Below, one piece after another: positions 6,767 to 12,372 of a stretch of DNA of 12,372 bases. Below the pieces are notes generated by a model. It made no database searches and was not told the DNA's origin. It saw only the letters and a program-made list of their open reading frames with translations. Made by a program: the position numbers and the translations under genes. Position 1 is the stretch's first letter, and each line of letters opens with the position of its first letter. The stretch is from Oscillospiraceae bacterium. GTDB lineage: Bacteria > Bacillota > Clostridia > Oscillospirales > UBA929. The stretch is from assembly GCA_031271325.1 (NCBI GenBank), contig JAISVY010000185.1, positions 1 to 12,372 on the forward strand, read 5' to 3'.

Positions 6767-8614
6767 ATGATTGAAGTATTATCGCCACAGGTCGCCAATA
6801 TGATCGCCGCCGGGGAGGTTGTGGAACGTCCCGCCTCGGCGTTGAAAGAGCTGCTGGAAAATGCCGTGGACGCTGGCGCGACGGCGGTGACGGCGGAGAT
6901 CAAGCGCGGCGGCATTTCGATGATCCGCGTGACCGACAACGGCGCGGGGATGGACGCGGCGGACGCCGCCCGCGCGTTTATGCGCCATGCCACCTCCAAA
7001 CTGCGAACTGCCGAGGACTTGCAGTCGGTTCTGACGATGGGGTTCCGCGGCGAAGCGCTGGCGGCGATCGCCGGCGTGAGCCGGGTGGAACTTCTGACGC
7101 GGAAGCGCGGCGCGGCGGCCGGCACCTCGCTCACGCTGGAAGCGGGCGCGGTTACGGCGCACAGCGAAGCCGGATGCCCGGAAGGCACGACGATCATTGT
7201 GCGCGATTTATTTTTCAATACCCCCGCACGGCAGAAATTCCTCAAGAAAGACAATACCGAGGCGGCGGCGGCGCAGGAAGCCGCCGTACGAACGGCACTG
7301 AGCCGCCCGGAACTGTCCGTCCGCTTTATCCGCGACGGATCGCAGACGCTGCATACGCCGGGCGACGGCGACTTGAAGAATTGCCTGTACAGCGTGTTCG
7401 GGCGCGATTTCACCGGCGCGCTGCTCCCGCTCGGCGAGACACATGAACAGATACGGGTCAGCGGGTTTATCGGTTCGCCGCAGATCTCGCGCGGTTCCCG
7501 CACGATGCAATATTTTCTGGTCGCGAAGCGCCCTGTGCGCAGCCGGATTTTAACGGCGGCGCTGGAGGAGGCGTTCGGCGGCGCACTGATGACCGGGCGC
7601 TTCCCCGTCTGCTGCCTGCATATCGGTATCGCGCCGGAGGTTATTGACGTGAACGTCCACCCGGCGAAGTCCGAGATTAAGTTCTCCGACGAACGCGCGG
7701 TGTTCGACGCCGTTTACCGCGCCTGCAAAGACGCTCTGCGGCGCGGCGGTGTCGCGCCCGCCGTTCAGATTCGTCCGTACACCCCCGCCGGAGGCCGCGT
7801 CCCGGTCTACGGAGCGTTGTCGCCGTCTGTGTATACCCAAACCGCCGTGGCAAACCAACAGTCTCCCGCCCCAACCGCCTCTGCTCCCGCAGCGGACAGC
7901 CCCCACGCTGCTCCGCAGCCCCCCGCAACCCCTGTCAGCCCTCTTCCGCCGGCAGCGGACAGCGCCCAAAGGGCGGCGGAGACTATTCCCCCGCAAATCC
8001 GCGAACCCGCCGCAAGCTCACAGGAAGAAACGGCGAACCCGACGGCGCAAGACAACCCCGCCGGTTGGCGCCTGATCGGCGAGGCGATGTCGGGCTACCT
8101 GCTGGTGGAAACCCCCGACGCGCTCTGGATTATCGACAAACACGCGGCGCACGAACGCCTGCTGTATAACCGCCTGAAAGCGGGCGAGCGCCCCTTCTTC
8201 TCCCAACAGCTGATCGCTCCCAAAATCATCGCGCTGACGCAGCCGGAGCTGGACGCACTGACCGGGGAAAGCGCCTTCATAGAGGAAACGGGATTTGAGC
8301 TGGATACGATGGGACCGGGTACGCTCGCCGTACGCGCCGCACCCGGCGAAATAGACGAGAGCGAACTGCCCGCCCTGCTGAGCGAACTGGCGTCGCTGCT
8401 GCGCGACAAGCGCCGCCCCGAACTGCGCGAAGAGGCGCTGTGTCTGGTCGCGTGTAAGGCGGCGGTCAAGCTGGGACGTTCCTCAAACCGGGAGGATATG
8501 GAACATCTGGCAGGTCTTGTGATGGAAACGCCCGATCTGCGCCATTGCCCGCACGGCCGCCCCGTGGCGCTCCGCCTGACGCGCGGGGAACTGTACAAAC
8601 AATTCGGACGGTAA
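6767..8614 (+). CDS. mutL: DNA mismatch repair protein MutL
   Basis: A 615-residue MutL, the ATPase that couples MutS mismatch recognition to strand removal. The N-terminal GHKL ATPase domain (about 1-330) begins with the canonical IAAGEVVERPAS. It contains Glu28 and Asn32 (KELLENAVDAGA), the nucleotide-binding TDNGAGM (56-62) and GFRGEAL (92-98). A proline/alanine-rich linker (about 335-430) leads to the C-terminal dimerisation and endonuclease domain. There the motif DKHAAHERLLYN (457-468) replaces the usual DQHA-x2-E-x4-E. Glu463 is kept but the final glutamate is Asn468. The CPHGRP motif (594-599) is intact, as is ACKAAVK (562-568). The start at 6767 gives the family-standard N-terminus, yet no Shine-Dalgarno precedes it and the promoter predicts a leaderless message. 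No mutS is visible in this window. miaA follows after 33 bp. Confidence 0.97.
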   Translation: MIEVLSPQVANMIAAGEVVERPASALKELLENAVDAGATAVTAEIKRGGISMIRVTDNGAGMDAADAARAFMRHATSKLRTAEDLQSVLTMGFRGEALAAIAGVSRVELLTRKRGAAAGTSLTLEAGAVTAHSEAGCPEGTTIIVRDLFFNTPARQKFLKKDNTEAAAAQEAAVRTALSRPELSVRFIRDGSQTLHTPGDGDLKNCLYSVFGRDFTGALLPLGETHEQIRVSGFIGSPQISRGSRTMQYFLVAKRPVRSRILTAALEEAFGGALMTGRFPVCCLHIGIAPEVIDVNVHPAKSEIKFSDERAVFDAVYRACKDALRRGGVAPAVQIRPYTPAGGRVPVYGALSPSVYTQTAVANQQSPAPTASAPAADSPHAAPQPPATPVSPLPPAADSAQRAAETIPPQIREPAASSQEETANPTAQDNPAGWRLIGEAMSGYLLVETPDALWIIDKHAAHERLLYNRLKAGERPFFSQQLIAPKIIALTQPELDALTGESAFIEETGFELDTMGPGTLAVRAAPGEIDESELPALLSELASLLRDKRRPELREEALCLVACKAAVKLGRSSNREDMEHLAGLVMETPDLRHCPHGRPVALRLTRGELYKQFGR

Positions 8615-8647
8615 GAACCTGTTCCGCCGCCGCGCAGGGAGCGTGAT

Positions 8648-9358
8648 ATGATGAAAATTCTGTGTATTGTGGGACCCACCGCGTCCGGGAAAACGGCGGC
8701 TGCCGTGGAGATGGCTTTGCGGATGAACGGGGAGGTCGTCTCCTGTGATTCGGTGCAGCTCTTCCGGGGGTTTGACATCGGCACAGCCAAACCCACCGAC
8801 GGGGAACGGCGCGGCGTGACGCACCACATGCTGGATGTTGCGGAGCCGGAAGAGGAATGGTCGGCGGGACGTTACGCCCGCGAAGCCCGCGTTTGCATCG
8901 ATGCGGTTTTACGGCGCGGGAAGCTGCCGGTTGTGTCGGGCGGCACGGGGTTCTACCTGCGCGCGTTGACCGACGGACTGACCGGTCTCCCGCCCGCGCC
9001 CGCGGATTGGGAATTCGTCACCGTTGGCCTGCACCCGCCCCGCGACGTGCTGGAGCGGCGCATCATCGACCGCGCGGGCGCGATGCTGCGCGGCGGTTTG
9101 ATCGAGGAGACGCGCTCCCTTTTGCAAAGCGGCGTACCGGAGGACTGTGCCCCGATGTGCGCGATCGGGTATGTCCAGGCGCGGGCGCTGCTTGCCGGAA
9201 CGCTGACGGAAGAGGCGGCGCTGGCGGAGATCATCCTGCGCACCCGGCAGTACGCGAAGCGCCAGCGCACATGGTTCTACCACCAGACAAAAGCGCTTTG
9301 GCTAGAAAAATTTTCACAAAACGAGATAAAAACAGTAGAAAAAATTCTTGTCCTGTGA
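8648..9358 (+). CDS. miaA: tRNA dimethylallyltransferase MiaA, compact form lacking the insertion domain
   Basis: MiaA transfers an isoprenyl group to N6 of adenosine 37 in tRNAs reading U-starting codons. The P-loop GPTASGKT (9-16), the catalytic Asp34 in SCDSVQLFRGFDIGTAKPT, GGTGFY (98-103), GLIEET (150-155) and the terminal RTRQYAKRQRTWF (198-210) all match the family. The protein is only 236 residues, against roughly 300-316 normally. The missing block is internal: GLTGLPPAPAD (110-120) passes directly to the late strand FVTVGLHPPRD, skipping about 65 residues. Those residues form the helical insertion domain that clasps the anticodon stem-loop. The reading frame is uninterrupted, so this is an in-frame loss rather than a frameshift. 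The usual GYKE motif is GYVQ. The start could be ATG 8648 or 8651, with AGGGAG at 8636-8641. MiaA identity is secure; full activity is uncertain. Confidence 0.9.
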   Translation: MMKILCIVGPTASGKTAAAVEMALRMNGEVVSCDSVQLFRGFDIGTAKPTDGERRGVTHHMLDVAEPEEEWSAGRYAREARVCIDAVLRRGKLPVVSGGTGFYLRALTDGLTGLPPAPADWEFVTVGLHPPRDVLERRIIDRAGAMLRGGLIEETRSLLQSGVPEDCAPMCAIGYVQARALLAGTLTEEAALAEIILRTRQYAKRQRTWFYHQTKALWLEKFSQNEIKTVEKILVL

Positions 9359-9373
9359 TACTATATCTATAAT
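9345..9373 (+). promoter_or_regulatory. Possible internal promoter for hfq
   Basis: A perfect -10 box TATAAT lies at 9368-9373 just after the miaA stop. The -35 is poor: TTCTTG at the ideal 17-nt spacing, or TTGTCC (9348-9353) at a spacing of only 14. Secondary transcription of hfq from here is plausible in addition to read-through from mutL. Confidence 0.4.
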
Positions 9374-9400
9374 AATTATAAAGAGAGTAGGTACTTGTTT

Positions 9401-9628
9401 ATGAGCAGCAATACCAGTCTGCAGGATCTATTCCTCAACACGGCGCGGAGCAAGCATATGCCGCTGACGATCTTTCTGGTGAACGGATTCCAAATCAAAG
9501 GGCTTGTACGCGGGTTTGACAATTTTACCGTCGTCGTGGATTCCGACGGCAAGCAGCAGATGATTTACAAAAGCGCCATCTCCACCATCATCCCCGCGCA
9601 CGCGATTCCGTTGCAGGAAGAGACGTGA
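9401..9628 (+). CDS. hfq: RNA chaperone Hfq
   Basis: A 75-residue Sm-like protein expected to form a hexameric ring that binds U-rich and A-rich RNA. The Sm1 region runs from SLQDLFLN to GFDNF, with Gln8 and Phe42 conserved at the proximal RNA-binding site. The Sm2 region is QQMIYKSAIST (53-63 from this start). The normally conserved YKHAIST has serine in place of histidine; the neighbouring lysine is kept. The ATG at 9401 is preferred over the in-frame TTG at 9395 because AGTAGGT lies at 9386-9392 with 8-nt spacing, and the TTG would be too close. It follows miaA by 42 bp, the classic miaA-hfq order. Its stop codon overlaps the GTG of the next gene. The identification is firm; the effect of the serine is not known. 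Confidence 0.95.
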   Translation: MSSNTSLQDLFLNTARSKHMPLTIFLVNGFQIKGLVRGFDNFTVVVDSDGKQQMIYKSAISTIIPAHAIPLQEET

Positions 9629-10842
9629 AAAATCAAGGCTTCTGGATTATACGGATCCTCGCTTTCGCCCTCTGCCTGTTTGTCGTCGGATATATGGGCT
9701 ACCACGTCTTTGACTCGTTTTCCGATCCCATCCGAACCGTCACGGCGGTGCTGACGGCGACATCCGAAGCGCTGCCGGTCGAAGGCGTGGTGGTGCGGGA
9801 CGAGCAGCCCTTGCAGCTGCCGCCGGGGGTTATCGAGCTGATCGCGGCGGAGTCGGAACGCGTTTCCGCAGGACAAGCTATCGCGGTTACATACCAAAAC
9901 GAAACCGCCCGCGCAAATAGCCGCGAACTCGCGGCAAAGATAGCGCGCCGCGACCTGCTGGCGTATATCGCAACTTACAGCGGCATCGTCACCGACACGG
10001 CGGCGCTGGACAGCGAACTGCGCACCCGTACGGCGGCGCTGCTTTCCGATGTCGCGGGCGGCACCCTTTCGGGGCTGTCCGAGCAGAGCGTCGAGATCAA
10101 AGCCCTGCTCTTCCGGCAGGAGCATTTTTACGAGGGTTCGGCGATCCTCACGCCGCTGATCAACCAATTGAACGCGGAAATCGACGCGCTGTCCGCGTCA
10201 GTCGCGTCCGCGTCGACGTCTTTGCGGGCCGAACGCCCCGGGCTTTTCTCCCCTCTGACCGACGGTTTGGAGAGCGTCTGGACACCGGAGTCGCTGGACG
10301 CGCTTACCGTCTCCGGGTTTACCGGGTTGAGCGAACGCCGTCCCTCTCCGCCCGACGAAACCAAAGGGCGTCTCGTCAACGGCTGGACATGGCGTTTTGT
10401 TTGCCTGCTGCCGGAATACGAAGCCAAGACGCTGGCGAGCGTCGTAACCATCCGCTTTACCGGCGGTCTGACCTGCCAGATGATACCCGAAGCGGTCTCG
10501 GAGGCGGAGGACGGGCAATGCGTCGTCACGTTTACGGCCGACAGATACATCGACCGGGTGATTTCCGAGCGCCGTTTGCAGGGAGAGCTGATTTTCACCG
10601 ATTACGAGGGGGTGCGCATCCCGCAGAACGGGCTGCGTTACGACAACGAAACGGGAGGGTACTATGTCTACTGTCTGCTGCTTGGACGCGCCGTGCGCAA
10701 AGACGTAACGCTGTACGGCGATATTGAGCGCGACAACTACTACTTGGCCGAGTACGCTCCGGGCGTACGCAACGCGTTGCTGCCCGGCGACGAGATCATC
10801 ACCGACGGAAAAGATTTATACGACGGTAAAGTCATCGAGTAG
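9625..10842 (+). CDS. HlyD-like membrane-anchored adaptor protein
   Basis: A 405-residue protein with an N-terminal membrane anchor (about 7-27) and an extracytoplasmic body organised like membrane-fusion proteins. The first half of the lipoyl/barrel-sandwich region is at about 50-95 (VEGVVVRDE then SAGQAIAV). An alpha-helical, partly coiled section occupies about 95-205, and a C-terminal beta region ends in DEIITDGKDLYDGKVIE. This matches proteins commonly annotated as HlyD-family efflux adaptors in Clostridia. No transporter partner is encoded nearby. It starts with GTG, and its GTGA overlaps the hfq stop codon. AGGAAG lies just upstream (9615-9620), so translation is probably coupled to hfq. 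Its position directly before sepF and divIVA hints at a role in division or the envelope, as inference only. A secretion function is possible but unsupported here. Confidence 0.75.
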   Translation: MKNQGFWIIRILAFALCLFVVGYMGYHVFDSFSDPIRTVTAVLTATSEALPVEGVVVRDEQPLQLPPGVIELIAAESERVSAGQAIAVTYQNETARANSRELAAKIARRDLLAYIATYSGIVTDTAALDSELRTRTAALLSDVAGGTLSGLSEQSVEIKALLFRQEHFYEGSAILTPLINQLNAEIDALSASVASASTSLRAERPGLFSPLTDGLESVWTPESLDALTVSGFTGLSERRPSPPDETKGRLVNGWTWRFVCLLPEYEAKTLASVVTIRFTGGLTCQMIPEAVSEAEDGQCVVTFTADRYIDRVISERRLQGELIFTDYEGVRIPQNGLRYDNETGGYYVYCLLLGRAVRKDVTLYGDIERDNYYLAEYAPGVRNALLPGDEIITDGKDLYDGKVIE

Positions 10843-10854
10843 GGGAAGGGGGAG

Positions 10855-10875
10855 CCGCGCCCTGCACAGGGGCGG
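10855..10875 (+). terminator. Weak hairpin after the HlyD-like gene
   Basis: CCGC and CCCT pair with AGGG and GCGG around a GCAC loop, with one bulged G, 12 bp after the stop codon. There is no T-tract, so it is at best an attenuating or RNA-stabilising hairpin rather than a clear intrinsic terminator. Confidence 0.3.
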
Positions 10876-10889
10876 TACGTGTTTATCGG

Positions 10890-10903
10890 CGAACATGGGT
10901 TTC
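10890..10903. promoter_or_regulatory. LexA/DinR-box-like sequence upstream of sepF
   Basis: CGAACATGGGTTTC differs at one position from the Gram-positive SOS box CGAAC-RNRY-GTTYC. It lies about 44 bp upstream of the sepF -35 box, so it does not overlap the promoter core. The match is suggestive only. Confidence 0.3.
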
Positions 10904-10946
10904 TCAGAACATCTCAATTAAATTTCAAGTAAATAATAAAAAACTG

Positions 10947-10975
10947 TTGACATAACACTGTAAATGATGGATAAT
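10947..10975 (+). promoter_or_regulatory. Near-consensus sigma-A promoter of sepF-divIVA
   Basis: A perfect -35 TTGACA (10947-10952) and a -10 GATAAT (10970-10975, five of six) are separated by exactly 17 nt. The 35 bases upstream are very AT-rich and could act as an UP element. Transcription would start near 10982, about 80 nt before the sepF ATG. Confidence 0.88.
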
Positions 10976-11008
10976 AATACCGTGACCTTTACCGAAGACA
11001 GGGTGTTT

Positions 11009-11032
11009 GGCGCGCCGTAACTGTTTCGCGCC
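11009..11032 (+). other. Hairpin in the sepF leader
   Basis: GGCGCG (11009-11014) can pair with CGCGCC (11027-11032) across a 12-nt loop in the roughly 80-nt untranslated leader, upstream of the Shine-Dalgarno at 11050-11055. No known riboswitch class is recognised. It may stabilise the mRNA or be incidental. Confidence 0.3.
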
Positions 11033-11061
11033 GGAACGCCGAAAGAAATAGGAGGGTACCG

Positions 11062-11499
11062 ATGGGTATTTTAGATGAATTCAAGCGTCTGACCAAGCCT
11101 TATCCTGACGAGCAGTCGGACGCTTTTGAGGATTTTTCCAATTTTTCCAGCAAAGAAACCAAAGTACGTCCGGCGGTAGACAGCGCAAAGGGCGATAAGG
11201 TGCTCTCAATCCACACCACGACGCAGCTTCAGGTCGTGGTGGTGCAGCCGGAGCATTTTGAAAGCGCGTCCGACATCGCCAATCACCTGCTCGACCGCCA
11301 CACGGTGGTCTTAAACCTCGAGAAGGCAAACAAAGAAGCGACGCGGCGCTTGGTGGACTTCCTGTCCGGCGTGGTGTACGCACAGCACGGCAAGATCAAG
11401 CCGGTAGCGCGGAGCACGTACATCATCACCCCGTCCAACATCGACATCATGGGCGGCGACCTGATCGGCGAGCTGGAATCCAACGGGTTGTACATATAA
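11062..11499 (+). CDS. sepF: Cell division protein SepF
   Basis: A 145-residue FtsZ-binding protein that anchors the Z-ring to the membrane and shapes septum assembly. The N-terminus MGILDEFKRL is the short amphipathic membrane-targeting helix. A charged, flexible stretch follows, then the SepF core (about 50-130). The core carries the family pattern VVLNLEKANKEATRRLVDFLSG (82-103, shown here in part as VVLNLE and RRLVDFLSG) and the TYIITPSNIDI strand (119-129). The length is normal for the family. AGGAGG at 11050-11055 is 6 nt before the ATG. It has its own near-consensus promoter and is followed by divIVA after only 12 bp, with the divIVA Shine-Dalgarno overlapping the sepF stop codon. The YlmE/YggS, YlmG and YlmH genes that often accompany sepF in Bacilli are absent here. 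Confidence 0.97.
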   Translation: MGILDEFKRLTKPYPDEQSDAFEDFSNFSSKETKVRPAVDSAKGDKVLSIHTTTQLQVVVVQPEHFESASDIANHLLDRHTVVLNLEKANKEATRRLVDFLSGVVYAQHGKIKPVARSTYIITPSNIDIMGGDLIGELESNGLYI

Positions 11500-11506
11500 G
11501 GAGGTG
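11498..11506 (+). promoter_or_regulatory. Ribosome binding site fixing the TTG start of divIVA
   Basis: AAGGAGGTG is a near-perfect anti-Shine-Dalgarno match. It begins inside the sepF stop codon and leaves 7 nt from GGAGG to the TTG at 11512. It supports that unusual start codon and suggests coupled translation. Confidence 0.9.
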
Positions 11507-11511
11507 TTGTT

Positions 11512-12351
11512 TTGCTGACACCTCAGGAAGTAGCGGATAAAAAGTTCGGGAAAGCTTTCATGGGCGGCTACGATATGTCGGTCGTGGATGATTTTTTAGA
11601 AACGCTGACCGAAGACTATACCTCCCTGTACAAAGAAAACGCCCTGCTGAAAAACAAGATTCGCGTGCTCGTCGATAAGCTGGAGGAATACCGCAGCGTA
11701 GACGAGTCGATGCGCAAAACTTGGCGCGAAGCGCAGAAGAACGCCGAGGAGATGATCGTCTCGGCGAGGGGTACCGCCGATAAGATGATCGCCGACGCGA
11801 AAAAAGAAACCGAAGAACGGCTCGCGGAAACCAACCGGCAGATCGAAACGGAAGAATACCGCCTGTCCACGGCGCGTCAGCAGACCATCACCTTCGTCAA
11901 CAGTCTGCGCGAAATCTATCAAAGGCAGATCGAACAGCTTTCGGTTATCCCCACAATCGACACGCCGCCGCAAACCCCGCGTCAGACGCGGGAGGAAGCC
12001 GCCAGTAAAGCGGCGTTTGAGATCGAACAGTCCGTAATGGCGCAGATTGAGGACACCTACGACGCCGCGCCGGAAGACGATGAAGCGGATACGCGGGACT
12101 TCCCGCTTCCCGATACGTCCGCCGCCGCTCCGGCGGAGGGCGCGCCCAAGGCGGAGACGTACAATGTCATCCACACCCGCGAAGGCGGTTTTTACGGGCC
12201 CGACGGCAACCAGCTCGACGACGATGAGATTCGCTCGTTCTGGGAACCGGAACAGGACACCGAAATCCCGCGCCCGCGCTTCGACGATTTCCCTGATTTG
12301 GAAAGCCAGTTTGGTCTGGGCGCCGTATCAAACGGGAAAAAGGTAAAATAA
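11512..12351 (+). CDS. divIVA: DivIVA-family cell division/polarity protein
   Basis: A 279-residue coiled-coil protein that recognises negatively curved membrane at septa and poles. The N-terminal membrane-binding domain starts LTPQEVADKKFGKAF (2-16) and continues with GYD and VVDDFLETL, as in DivIVA. The Bacillus Phe17-Arg18-Gly pair is Phe16-Met17-Gly-Gly here, so the basic tip residue is lost and one glycine is added. A long coiled coil covers about 30-150, rich in Glu, Lys, Ala and Gln. An acidic, disordered-looking C-terminal tail (about 150-279) makes it longer than the 164-residue Bacillus protein. The start codon is TTG, supported by AAGGAGGTG. It is co-transcribed with sepF. The family call is firm; whether it handles septum placement, polar growth or chromosome tethering is open. 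Confidence 0.93.
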   Translation: MLTPQEVADKKFGKAFMGGYDMSVVDDFLETLTEDYTSLYKENALLKNKIRVLVDKLEEYRSVDESMRKTWREAQKNAEEMIVSARGTADKMIADAKKETEERLAETNRQIETEEYRLSTARQQTITFVNSLREIYQRQIEQLSVIPTIDTPPQTPRQTREEAASKAAFEIEQSVMAQIEDTYDAAPEDDEADTRDFPLPDTSAAAPAEGAPKAETYNVIHTREGGFYGPDGNQLDDDEIRSFWEPEQDTEIPRPRFDDFPDLESQFGLGAVSNGKKVK

Positions 12352-12358
12352 TAAGCAT

Positions 12359-12372
12359 GAAGTGTTGAAAAC
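12359..12372. repeat. Possible start of a second copy of the inverted-repeat element
   Basis: The last bases of the window contain GAAGTGTTGAAAA, identical over 13 bases to the inverse of 463-475, the right end of the element at 288-485. The following base differs (C instead of T), and the window then ends. It lies 7 bp after the divIVA stop. Confidence 0.4.

Noticed and set aside
9395..9400. TTG at 9395 as the hfq start
   Set aside because: It lies too close to the Shine-Dalgarno-like AGTAGGT, and the ATG at 9401 gives proper spacing and the standard Hfq N-terminus.

Overview
The window looks like a chromosomal segment from a fairly GC-rich member of the Clostridia, probably Oscillospiraceae/Ruminococcaceae-like or a relative. 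The evidence is a mutL-miaA-hfq cluster, sepF next to divIVA, an SLH-domain surface protein, Gram-positive-style ribosome binding sites (GGAGG), TTG/GTG starts, and sigma-A promoters of the TTGACA-N17-TATAAT type. No phage, plasmid, CRISPR or defence genes are visible. Apart from one small repeat element, it reads as core genome with a few accessory genes.

Layout from left to right. (1) 16-258, minus strand: an HPr-fold protein without the phosphorylatable histidine. (2) 259-635: a divergent intergenic region holding a ~198-bp inverted-repeat (MITE-like) element at 288-485. (3) 636-3204, plus strand: an MtaB-type tRNA methylthiotransferase lacking its C-terminal TRAM domain, then a cytoplasmic GH29 alpha-L-fucosidase. 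(4) 3191-4225, minus strand: an N-acetylmuramoyl-L-alanine amidase without signal peptide, with a proline-rich linker and peptidoglycan-binding repeats. It overlaps the fucosidase tail-to-tail by 14 bp. (5) 4411-6729: a secreted, very acidic SLH-domain protein with a strong promoter, phased A-tract repeats upstream and a perfect intrinsic terminator. (6) 6732-10842: mutL, miaA, hfq and a HlyD-like membrane-anchored adaptor in one direction, starting from a promoter that predicts a leaderless mutL mRNA. (7) 10843-12351: sepF and divIVA behind a near-consensus promoter. (8) 12359-12372: the last bases match the end of the element at 288-485, so a second copy may begin just beyond the window.

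How the genes fit together. MtaB and MiaA both act on tRNA position A37, and MutL/MiaA/Hfq is a widely conserved housekeeping cluster. SepF and DivIVA act at the division septum and cell poles, and the HlyD-like gene beside them may share an envelope role. The amidase and SLH protein also act on the envelope.

The most notable points are these: MiaA lacks the helical insertion domain and MtaB lacks TRAM, so both A37 enzymes have lost RNA-binding parts; mutL is predicted to be leaderless; the amidase has a possible sigma-K-type promoter; the SLH gene has helically phased A-tracts; and a dispersed inverted-repeat element is present. I did not find an obviously new multi-gene system. All functional calls rest on motif recognition by eye, without database searches.
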